From: Desulfobacterales bacterium
GTDB lineage: Bacteria > Desulfobacterota > Desulfobacteria > Desulfobacterales > JAUCGF01
Assembly: GCA_029940345.1 (NCBI GenBank)
Contig: JAOZRC010000156.1
Location: forward strand, 1-9,728
Length of the DNA: 9,728 nt
Reading direction: 5' to 3'
The notes beneath the pieces are model-generated. The model saw nothing but the letters and a program-made list of their open reading frames with translations. It ran no database searches and was not told where the DNA came from. How positions within the stretch are numbered: the stretch's first letter is position 1; every line of letters starts with the position of its first letter. Position numbers and translations under genes: made by a program. This document shows positions 1-6,375 of this stretch, one piece after another.

Positions 1-2
1 TT

Positions 3-122
3 GGAAGTAAAAAACTCTTGACATTGATAACAGTCGCTACGACTACATTTATTGTCCCAGCTTATGTTGGTAGCCCCTATTTGCACTCCGGAATGGATAA
101 ATTATTTCGTCCCCATTCCTAA
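3..122 (+). CDS. Possible C-terminal end of a small hydrophobic protein (partial, cut by window edge)
   Basis: An open frame enters from the left edge and ends at TAA 120-122. Its visible ~39 residues begin with a lysine pair, continue into a hydrophobic run (LLTLITVATTTFIVPAYVG) and end in a short polar tail with Met-Asp-Lys and Arg-Pro-His-Ser. This resembles the end of a very small exported or single-span membrane protein, or a signal peptide followed by a short tail. It ends 26 bases before the trkA start, so co-transcription is possible. I do not recognise a family. The true start lies outside the window, and the frame could be open by chance over so short a length. Confidence 0.3.
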   Translation, partial: GSKKLLTLITVATTTFIVPAYVGSPYLHSGMDKLFRPHS

Positions 123-133
123 AATAAGATCGT

Positions 134-139
134 AAAGGA
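134..139 (+). promoter_or_regulatory. Ribosome binding site fixing the TTG start of trkA
   Basis: AAAGGA lies nine bases before the TTG at 149. The first in-frame ATG comes only after the first nucleotide-binding glycine motif, so this site together with the conserved N-terminus decides in favour of the TTG start. Confidence 0.6.
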
Positions 140-148
140 ATCAATCTT

Positions 149-1513
149 TTGAAAATTATCATAATAGGCGCGGGTGAAGTCGGTTTTCACATTGCCCATC
201 ATTTGGCGCACGAAAATAAAGAGGTGGTTGTTATTGATGTAAACCAGGATGCCCTTGACCGCGTAGTCGATCAAATAGATGTCCAGGCAGTTTGCGGATC
301 CGGTAGTAGCCCGGTGGTTTTGGAAGCTGCCGGAATACAGGAAACCGAAATTATGCTGGCCGTGACTGACAGTGATGAAGTCAACTTGGCAGCCTGCATG
401 ATCGCTGATTCATTATCCGCCTCTACAAAAAAATTGGCCCGTATTCGTCAAGCTGATTTCGATAACTATCATGACCACTTTCGCACGCATGCTCCCAATA
501 TCGACACGGTCATTAATCCGGAAACTGAAGTCGTTAAGATGATTATCAAATTAATGCGAATACCCGGCGCTATCGATATCGGGGAATTTGCAGACGGACG
601 GATTACTTCGGTGGCAATCCGCTTGGAACAAACCACCTTTTTAGATAAGGTACGACTTTCCGATTTTCCCGCCAAAACTGGAAATCCGGGTATTCTGATT
701 GTCGCGATTATACGCAACGATGAATTAATTATTCCTTGCGGCAACGACTGTTTAGCGGCCGGCGATGTTATCTATTTTATTTGTAAAGAAGAAAAGCTGG
801 CAGATGCAATGGCCGTATTTGATAAAAAGGAGGCCCCCCTGCATCGTGTTCTTATTATCGGTTGCGGCCGCCTTGGGTTGCGACTGGCCGCCACTTTGGA
901 AAAAGAGTCGATTCATGCCAGAATAATTGAAAAAAACTATCAGCGGTGTCAGGAAATAGCCGCAAAATTGAATAAGGCAGTTGTGCTGCAAGGCGATGGT
1001 TCCGATCAAAGTCTTCTCCTGGAAGAAGGAATTCGCGATATTGATGTGGTAATCACATTGACCGATAATGAGGAAACCAATATCCTGACGTCACTTCTGG
1101 CGAAACGCTTAGGCGCACGCCAGGCGATTACCCGGATCAGCAAGCTCGGATATTTACCGTTAACGGCCGCTATTGGTATTGAACAGGTGATCAGTCCGCG
1201 ATTATCGGCAATTAACTCAATTTTACATTATTTGCGCAAAGGCAAAGTGCTATCCGCCATTTTAATCCGGGGCGAGCAAGCGGAGTTCATTGAGGCCAGG
1301 GTGTCAAACGATTTGGCCATTATCGGAAAACCCTTAAAAAAGATTTCTTTTCCCAAGGGGGCATTAATAACGGCCATTATTCGTGAAGAAAAGGTGATTA
1401 TCCCATCCGGTGAAAGTATGATTGAACCCAATGATCGGATTGTCGTTATCGCTCGTAAACGAGCGATACCCAAAATTGAAAAAATCTTGGCAATCAAACC
1501 GGAGTCTTTTTAA
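149..1513 (+). CDS. trkA: TrkA, NAD(H)-binding regulatory subunit of Trk potassium uptake
   Basis: Peripheral cytoplasmic subunit that binds nucleotide and gates the TrkH channel. The 454 residues match the usual length of about 458 and show the duplicated RCK layout: Rossmann (TrkA-N) domain 1 from residue 1 with GAGEVG at 7-12 and an acidic residue ending strand 2 (VVVIDVN), a TrkA-C domain around 145-225, a second Rossmann domain with GCGRLG at 238-243, and a second TrkA-C domain from about 370 to the end. The start is TTG; starting there gives the typical MKIIIIGAGEVG N-terminus. The stop codon directly abuts the ATG of trkH, indicating translational coupling in one operon. No damage is seen. 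The assignment rests on two complete RCK units and the trkH neighbour. Confidence 0.96.
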   Translation: MKIIIIGAGEVGFHIAHHLAHENKEVVVIDVNQDALDRVVDQIDVQAVCGSGSSPVVLEAAGIQETEIMLAVTDSDEVNLAACMIADSLSASTKKLARIRQADFDNYHDHFRTHAPNIDTVINPETEVVKMIIKLMRIPGAIDIGEFADGRITSVAIRLEQTTFLDKVRLSDFPAKTGNPGILIVAIIRNDELIIPCGNDCLAAGDVIYFICKEEKLADAMAVFDKKEAPLHRVLIIGCGRLGLRLAATLEKESIHARIIEKNYQRCQEIAAKLNKAVVLQGDGSDQSLLLEEGIRDIDVVITLTDNEETNILTSLLAKRLGARQAITRISKLGYLPLTAAIGIEQVISPRLSAINSILHYLRKGKVLSAILIRGEQAEFIEARVSNDLAIIGKPLKKISFPKGALITAIIREEKVIIPSGESMIEPNDRIVVIARKRAIPKIEKILAIKPESF

Positions 1514-2965
1514 ATGCGGTGGCGCTTTATCCTTAAAATTATTGGTGCGTTGGCTTTGTTTGAAAGCTTGGCCATGTTGCTCTCCCTTTTCGTCGGGCTG
1601 TATTACCATAACCGAAGCGTAACGTCCTTTTTAATCGCTATCGGCATCACCGTTTTGATTGGTGTCATATTTTACGCCTGTGGCCGTTCTGACGATGCCG
1701 AAGAGATGATCAGTCCTCGCGAAGGTATGGCGATTGTAACATTGGGTTGGATCGCCATTGGTTTGTTTGGTGCCCTGCCGTTTTATTCAGGAGGTGAAAT
1801 ACCTGCTTTCACAGATGCCTTTTTTGAATCTGTATCAGGATTCACAACTACCGGTTCATCTGTTTTGGCCAATATCGAAGGGCTGTCTGAAGGCTTGCTT
1901 TTCTGGCGCAGCCTGATCCAATGGTTAGGCGGAATGGGTATTATCGTTCTTTCTGTGGCTATTCTTCCCTTTTTAGGTTTTGGCGGTATGCAACTGTACA
2001 AAGCGGAAGTTCCCAGTCCGGTTGTGGATAAACTCAGACCCCGTATCAGTGATACGGCCAAAATTTTGTGGCAAGTGTATTTGCTTTTCACCGTTTTGGA
2101 AGTTATCCTGCTTTTATGCGGCGGGATGGGCTTTTATGATGCGTTGTGCCATAGCATGACAACAATGCCCACCGGAGGATTTTCGCCTAAAAACAGTTCC
2201 GTAGCGCACTATGACAGCGTTTATTCAGACACCGTTATTATCATTTTCATGGTTCTGGCCGGAATCAACTTTTCACTACATTACCAGATGTTAAGGGGCA
2301 AGCCACTGGCATTCTGGCGTGATTCGGAATGCCGGTTCTTTCTCGGTGTTGTGCTATTATTCACCCTGCTCATCAGCGTTGATATTCATGGCATAATTTA
2401 TAAAACGGTGGGAGAAACCCTTCGTTTCGCTTCTTTCCAGGTGGTTTCCATCATTACCACAACCGGATTTGCCACCGCCGATTATGAACATTGGCCCGCT
2501 ATGAGTCAAATTATCCTCCTGTTTTGTATGTTCATAGGCGCATCCGCCGGGTCCACGGGCGGTGGGATGAAATGTTTGCGTATTATGCTCTGTTTCAAAT
2601 TTTGCTATAAAGAGCTGTTTACTATAATCCATCCCCATGCCGTTACGCAGATCAAACTTAGCGGGAAACCCGTTTCAGATGATGTTATGCAAAGCATTCT
2701 GGGCTTTTTAGCGCTTTACATGGGGCTTTTTGCATTAAGCACAGTTCTGTTAGCCGGCCTGGGTGTCGATTTTGTAACATCATTGACAGCCGTTGCCGCA
2801 ACCATCGGCAACATCGGCCCCGGTTTTGGCCTGGTGGGACCCACCGAAAATTTTGGGGCGCTTCCCTGTTTAGCCAAATGGGTGTTGATCGGGGATATGC
2901 TCATCGGAAGATTGGAAATATTTACGGTGATTATTTTGCTGGTTCCCGAATATTGGCGGAAATAA
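1514..2965 (+). CDS. trkH: TrkH, potassium channel subunit of the Trk system
   Basis: Inner-membrane K+-translocating subunit of the SKT superfamily, working with TrkA. Its 483 residues equal the length of typical TrkH, and hydrophobic segments run through the whole protein. All four selectivity-filter loops are visible with their glycines: TTTGSS (G114), MPTGGF (G221-G222), TTTGFA (G318) and GNIGPG (432-437). The family's conserved GSTGGG stretch with a following basic residue is also present in ASAGSTGGGMK, between loops three and four. The protein begins at the ATG directly after the trkA stop with no spacer; its ribosome binding site (CGGAG, 1500-1504) lies inside trkA. It looks intact. 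A REP-like palindrome follows 23 bases after the stop and may end the transcript. Confidence 0.96.
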   Translation: MRWRFILKIIGALALFESLAMLLSLFVGLYYHNRSVTSFLIAIGITVLIGVIFYACGRSDDAEEMISPREGMAIVTLGWIAIGLFGALPFYSGGEIPAFTDAFFESVSGFTTTGSSVLANIEGLSEGLLFWRSLIQWLGGMGIIVLSVAILPFLGFGGMQLYKAEVPSPVVDKLRPRISDTAKILWQVYLLFTVLEVILLLCGGMGFYDALCHSMTTMPTGGFSPKNSSVAHYDSVYSDTVIIIFMVLAGINFSLHYQMLRGKPLAFWRDSECRFFLGVVLLFTLLISVDIHGIIYKTVGETLRFASFQVVSIITTTGFATADYEHWPAMSQIILLFCMFIGASAGSTGGGMKCLRIMLCFKFCYKELFTIIHPHAVTQIKLSGKPVSDDVMQSILGFLALYMGLFALSTVLLAGLGVDFVTSLTAVAATIGNIGPGFGLVGPTENFGALPCLAKWVLIGDMLIGRLEIFTVIILLVPEYWRK

Positions 2966-2988
2966 GGCATTCGGATTTATGGCGGATG

Positions 2989-3026
2989 ATGTAGGGTGCG
3001 TTTGGCTACGCTAACGCTCCCTACAT
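2989..3026. repeat. REP-like imperfect palindrome, possible terminator of trkAH
   Basis: Arms at 2989-3002 (ATGTAGGGTGCGTT) and 3013-3026 (AACGCTCCCTACAT) pair at 13 of 14 positions around a 10-base loop. A short T-run (ATTTTG) follows, so it could fold as an intrinsic terminator in the + direction. The core GTAGGGTGCGTT...AACGCNCCCTAC resembles a dispersed intergenic palindrome I know from many proteobacterial genomes. Membership in such a family cannot be proven from one copy. Confidence 0.6.
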
Positions 3027-3089
3027 TTTGGGTAGTTTATTTTTGGGGAAATCCCTAAACCCGGTTAGACTTACGATGATATCGTATAC

Positions 3090-3101
3090 GGATAATTATC
3101 C
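3090..3101. promoter_or_regulatory. Perfect 12-bp palindrome upstream of the first efflux fragment, candidate operator/-10 region
   Basis: GGATAATTATCC is its own reverse complement. It contains GATAAT, which matches the -10 consensus at five of six bases. Two further palindromic elements precede it, ACGAT-GAT-ATCGT at 3073-3085 and CGTATACG at 3083-3090. Such clustered dyads between a terminator-like element and a start codon are typical of repressor-controlled efflux promoters. No convincing -35 box was found, and no regulator gene is in the window. Confidence 0.3.
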
Positions 3102-3127
3102 ACGATTTTTTAATAAGGAGATAAAAA

Positions 3128-3661
3128 ATGCGAACACGGCACGCCATTAAATTTTTAAAGCTTATTGTGCTTCTAATACTGTTAAGCGGCTGTACAACCG
3201 TTGGCCCTGATTACAAAACGCCGGAAATGCAACCACCTGGAGAATGGCAAAAAACAGAGGACCCGTCCTTGAAACCCGATAAAACGGATATACGCGAGTG
3301 GTGGAACATATTTGATGATCCCATGTTAAGCCGCCTCATCGCAATGGCCGCTGACAGCAACCATGACCTTCGCATCGCGGTCGTACGCGTCAACGAAGCC
3401 CGGGCGCGATTGGGCGTGGTTTCCGGTCAGACCGCTCCGGTCGTTAACGCCGTGAGCGGCGGAACCGTAGATCGCGCCGGCGGTGAGACCGGCGCGTCCA
3501 ACGCATCCACGCACACCCGTTTCTCAGCAGGCCTGGACACCAGTTGGGAAATCGATCTTTTTGGCCGCATCAGCCGCTCTATCGAAGCGGAAACGGCTGA
3601 GTTGCAGGCCGTCGCCGAAGACCGCAACGATGTCATGGTAACCCGGTCTCGAGCCGTATAA
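3128..3661 (+). pseudogene. Truncated NodT/OprM-type outer-membrane efflux lipoprotein (copy 1)
   Basis: This is the 5' third of an outer-membrane factor of RND or ABC efflux systems, the TolC-like trimeric exit duct. It has a strong ribosome binding site (AAGGAG, 3115-3120), a lipoprotein signal peptide with lipobox LSGC and acylated Cys22, then the family hallmark TTVGPDY and the first part of the first OEP domain with the conserved WEIDLFGR. Family members are about 460-480 residues; this frame stops at 177. Homology to the second copy at 5346 ends sharply at 3642, inside DRNDVMVT, after which six unrelated codons lead to a stop. The sequence beyond the break looks like the beginning of another lipoprotein on the opposite strand. 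It cannot form a duct and is almost certainly a broken gene, unless the join is an assembly artefact. Confidence 0.85.
3219..3351 (+). repeat. 133-bp perfect direct repeat, first copy
   Basis: Every base of this stretch is identical to 5431-5563. It starts just after the signal peptide and VGPDY region. The following 291 bases of the same homologous genes differ at about 28 positions by my hand count, and the signal-peptide codons before it differ strongly. The tract is therefore far more conserved than its flanks. Confidence 0.9.
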
Positions 3662-3707
3662 AATCCGGCCCCACGGCGGCACAACTGCTGAAAAACAGCA
3701 TTCCCAT
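3633..3707 (-). pseudogene. Antisense remnant of the N-terminus of a third NodT-type outer-membrane lipoprotein
   Basis: Read on the minus strand, the bases from 3707 down to 3643 translate as a hydrophobic stretch (MGMLFF), a lipobox-like Ser-Ser-Cys and then AAVGPDFIRLETG. This is the family signature (Cys, two small residues, VGPD, aromatic) that also opens the two + strand copies as TTVGPDY, but with different codons, so it is not an inverted copy of them. The minus frame ends at 3633-3635, inside copy 1. The rest of the expected signal peptide may lie upstream in a shifted frame (minus strand, about 3700-3765). The remnant is joined tail-inward to the broken end of copy 1. Motif matching is my only evidence, over about 15 residues, but the order C-A-A-V-G-P-D-F is very specific. 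Confidence 0.5.
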
Positions 3708-3805
3708 TTGACACGGAAAACCTGATGTTCAAAGGAATCAGGCAGTGGAAGATCAAGGATGCCTTCACCTTCCTGATCCTAATACCAAGAATATGAGTGC
3801 TTAAC

Positions 3806-5170
3806 ATGAATATAAAACTTGAAGAAAAAATACTAGCCGAAATTCGAAAACGCACGTTTCAGAAAGAACAGGAAAGAACGAATCTTGAACATGCCGATGC
3901 CCATCGGGAAGCTCTGTCGGATATCACATCCCTCACCAAAAGAGAAGTGGACCGCATCGCCGATGAAGTCCGACTTGAATTTGAGCGGAAACAGCTTTTT
4001 TCCAAAAAATTAAAGCGTATAATCAGCGCTCTTATACTTTTGGCCGCAGTTTGCGGAGGCCTGTATTGGATAGCGCACAGACCCAGTGTTGTTTTAGAAG
4101 AAAGTTTTGATCAGGCCGCCAATTCGGAATGGTCGGTGCGTGAATCTTTCAGCTATAAATTTTATATGGAAAACAGCGCCTATATTCTTGAAGGCGGGAT
4201 GTATAAAAAGTGTTTTCATGACGAAATTCCTATCACCTTGCCGCAACGTCTGCGCGTTGAAGTTAAATCCGTTTGGATAAACGGCAAATATGACAACTAC
4301 GGATTTTATTTCATTGGTGAAAAAGATGACCGTGGTTTTTTTATGCTCAAAGCTGATGGCACCGCCGCTGCTGCTGTCAAAACAGAGGGTGAATGGAAGA
4401 CAAAGTACAATTGGAAAAAAGGTCAGGCTTATAAAGGCGACGGATCCGCAATGAATATTCAGCGTGTGGATATTTATGACGGTGCTTTTAAATACTATGC
4501 CAATGGCAAATTTGTCCAAAAAGGAGATATTGATGTCAATCGTTTTGATAAAGTCGGTTTTATGATGTGCGACAAACAGAAAGTCGCTTATAAGCATCTG
4601 AAAATCACGTCTTTGGATTCATCCGGCCAAGGTGAAACGCTTATGGAGGATTCATTTATGAATGCCGATGCCGGATGGGCACCGCGTGTGGAAAAACACA
4701 AAAAGATGTATTTTGAAAACGGGCAATATATGATGTCCGTTGATATTGATAACGAATGTTACGGTGAAACAAACAGCATAGCAGTGAAAGGCGATTTTGA
4801 TGTGATCCTGGATACGATCTGGCAAAAAGGCGAACAGGCACCTTACAGTTTTGCGTTGCAGCCAGACCAAAAGACTCGCATGGCTTTCGAGCTTCAAAAT
4901 AACAGAACCGCACGGTTTGTTATGTATAAAGAAGGCCAGGAACCGGAGACGGGGAACACCAGTTTCCAAACATTCGGGCAGCTAAAAGGCGTCGATAAAT
5001 CCAAAGTGCGTCAGATAGTGAAAGTTCGTTCCGGCTGGTTCCGCTATTATGTTAATGACACCCTTATAGAAAAAGGTAAGATGCCCATGAAACCCATCAA
5101 AATTATCAGCTTTGCTGTATGTGGCCATCAAACCGTAGCTTTCGACTATTTACGCGTCGAAAACAGATAA
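3806..5170 (+). CDS. Single-pass membrane protein with two tandem ~178-residue extracytoplasmic domains, function unknown
   Basis: Family not recognised. Starting at ATG 3806 it has 454 residues; an in-frame GTG at 3797 would add three, and neither has a good ribosome binding site. Residues 1-71 are highly charged, rich in Glu, Lys and Arg and probably helical or coiled, with no signal peptide. Residues about 72-90 form one membrane span after a basic KKLKR, so the large C-terminal part should be outside the cytoplasm. That part is an internal duplication (about 95-272 and 278-454). Both units open with E/D-S-F and an aligned YMEN/YFEN motif and close with FKYYANGK or FRYYVNDT and a Cys-containing strand. 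Each unit has exactly two cysteines, aligned (C136/C255 and C318/C439), suggesting disulfides. The beta-rich character resembles LamG/DUF1080-like jelly rolls, which is inference. It sits intact between two broken efflux genes. Confidence 0.85.
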   Translation: MNIKLEEKILAEIRKRTFQKEQERTNLEHADAHREALSDITSLTKREVDRIADEVRLEFERKQLFSKKLKRIISALILLAAVCGGLYWIAHRPSVVLEESFDQAANSEWSVRESFSYKFYMENSAYILEGGMYKKCFHDEIPITLPQRLRVEVKSVWINGKYDNYGFYFIGEKDDRGFFMLKADGTAAAAVKTEGEWKTKYNWKKGQAYKGDGSAMNIQRVDIYDGAFKYYANGKFVQKGDIDVNRFDKVGFMMCDKQKVAYKHLKITSLDSSGQGETLMEDSFMNADAGWAPRVEKHKKMYFENGQYMMSVDIDNECYGETNSIAVKGDFDVILDTIWQKGEQAPYSFALQPDQKTRMAFELQNNRTARFVMYKEGQEPETGNTSFQTFGQLKGVDKSKVRQIVKVRSGWFRYYVNDTLIEKGKMPMKPIKIISFAVCGHQTVAFDYLRVENR

Positions 5171-5239
5171 GCGGCGCCTTTGCATCGAGATTGGTACTTA
5201 GCTAAAAGTTTTCCGGTATTTTTATTTCAATTGATTTTC

Positions 5240-5260
5240 CAGAGGCTGATTGCGCCTCTG
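5240..5260 (+). other. Stem-loop in the spacer before the second efflux copy
   Basis: CAGAGGC and GCCTCTG pair perfectly (7 bp) around a 7-base loop. A second, weaker dyad, CCGCA...TGCGG, follows at 5265-5285. Neither is followed by a T-run, so an intrinsic terminator is unlikely. The hairpins could be an RNA-stability or attenuation element between the tandem-domain gene and the next frame. Confidence 0.35.
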
Positions 5261-5345
5261 CGTACCGCATTCTTTCAGATTGCGGATCGGAACGAAAGAT
5301 TTTCCATTCTTGACATTCCGCAACTTTTAAAGTGGAGATTTAAAA

Positions 5346-6314
5346 ATGCGAACACGCAACACCTTTTTAAATATCATTGCACTTTTATTTATAATAAGCG
5401 GTTGTACAACCGTTGGGCCGGATTACAAAGCGCCGGAAATGCAACCACCTGGAGAATGGCAAAAAACAGAGGACCCGTCCTTGAAACCCGATAAAACGGA
5501 TATACGCGAGTGGTGGAACATATTTGATGATCCCATGTTAAGCCGCCTCATCGCAATGGCCGCAGACAGCAATCATGACCTTCGCATAGCGGTCGCACGT
5601 GTCAACGAAGCACGTGCGCGATTAGGCGTGGTTTCCGGTCAGGCTGCACCGGTCGTTAACGCCGTGAGCGGCGGAACCGTAGATCGCGCCGGCGGTGAAA
5701 CCGGCGCGGCCAACGCATTCACGCGCACCCGTTTTTCAGCAGGCCTGGACGCCAGTTGGGAAATTGATCTTTTCGGCCGCATCAGCCGCTCTGTTGAAGT
5801 GGAAACGGCTGAATTCCAGGCCGCATCCGAAGACCGCAACGATGTCATGGTGACGATGTACGCCGAAGTCGCCCGCAATTACCTTGAAATACGCACATTG
5901 CAGGCGCGTCTTATCTCCGCGAATGGCAATATAGCCTCCCAGAAAGATGTTTTGAAACTGACTAAGAAAAGATTCGAACACGGACTGGGCACGGCGCTAG
6001 ATGTTGCTCAGGCCGAACGGGTGCTGGCAAGTTCGGAAGCGGCTATTCCGCCGCTGAGAATCCAACTTAACCAGGATATTAATACAATGGGTGTGCTTAT
6101 GGGTCGCGCCCCCGGACATCTTTACGAAGAGTTGAGCAAGGTCAGCGCGATACCGCTGCCGCCGGCATCTGTTGCCGTGGGCGTTCCGGCTGATTTGCTA
6201 CGCCAGCGACCGGATATTCGCAAAGTTGAACGCCAGCTCGCCGCCCAAACCGCCCGCATCGGCATCGCCACCGCTGATCTGTTTAGTTCCAAGAGCGCTA
6301 ATTTCAGATGCTGA
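5346..6314 (+). pseudogene. Truncated NodT/OprM-type outer-membrane efflux lipoprotein (copy 2)
   Basis: Same family as the fragment at 3128 but longer: 322 of the expected ~460-480 residues. Ribosome binding site GGAG at 5334-5337. The lipobox ISGC places the acylated cysteine at residue 20, followed by TTVGPDY, WEIDLFGR, the helical stretch EVARNYLEIRTLQARL, and the inter-repeat motif PADLLRQRPDIR with the beginning of the second OEP domain. Normal family sequence stops after RIGIATADL; the last residues (FSSKSANFRC) do not fit the family, where a YP-F-L stretch is expected. So the gene is broken near 6281, and the distal half of the second OEP domain is absent. No periplasmic adaptor or inner-membrane pump gene is adjacent. 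It is probably non-functional. An expressed shortened lipoprotein cannot be excluded, as the frame stays open with good coding character. Confidence 0.85.
5431..5563 (+). repeat. 133-bp perfect direct repeat, second copy
   Basis: Identical base for base to 3219-3351, at an offset of 2212. The lower-identity homology continues to about 5854, where copy 1 breaks off. The pair is a substrate for recombination that would delete or duplicate the tandem-domain membrane protein gene lying between them. Confidence 0.9.
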
Positions 6315-6345
6315 ATTGCGTATGCTAATGGAAAATGAAATATGA
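6283..6345 (+). pseudogene. Possible C-terminal tail of an unidentified gene between the efflux break and livM
   Basis: Shifted one base from the copy 2 frame, codons from about 6283 read LVPRALISDAELRMLMENEI and end at TGA 6343-6345, 30 bases before livM. The composition (acidic and hydrophobic, helical, ending shortly before a ribosome binding site) looks like the end of a real protein whose front was lost at the break near 6281. It does not look like a LivH C-terminus, and I cannot name a family. At 20 codons, chance is a serious alternative. Confidence 0.25.
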
Positions 6346-6362
6346 TATCGATATTCAAAATT

Positions 6363-6368
6363 AAGGAG
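6363..6368 (+). promoter_or_regulatory. Ribosome binding site fixing the TTG start of livM
   Basis: AAGGAG lies seven bases before TTG 6376. The first in-frame ATG is at codon 22, inside the first membrane span, so the TTG is the sensible start. Confidence 0.65.
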
Positions 6369-6375
6369 AAAAAAC

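Noticed and set aside
18..23. Perfect TTGACA as a -35 box for trkAH
   Set aside because: No acceptable -10 hexamer lies 16-18 bases downstream (the bases at 41-46 are GACTAC), and the hexamer sits inside a possible coding frame.
3725..3796. Mini-ORF of 23 codons whose TGA directly abuts the GTG at 3797
   Set aside because: It has no convincing ribosome binding site and no recognisable motif. It overlaps the region that on the other strand belongs to the lipoprotein remnant. Too short to support.
4094..4969. Long minus-strand frames opposite the tandem-domain gene
   Set aside because: The + strand frame shows an internal duplication with aligned motifs and cysteines, proving that it is the coding one. 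The minus frames have no supported start and no recognisable domains.
5310..5315. TTGACA before efflux copy 2 as a promoter
   Set aside because: The matching -10 position would fall on the ribosome binding site (5333-5338), leaving no room for a transcript leader.
5180..5494. Open frame of 104 codons spanning the spacer and the start of efflux copy 2
   Set aside because: Two thirds of it lies in the wrong frame of a well-supported lipoprotein gene with a better ribosome binding site; its residues show no family pattern.
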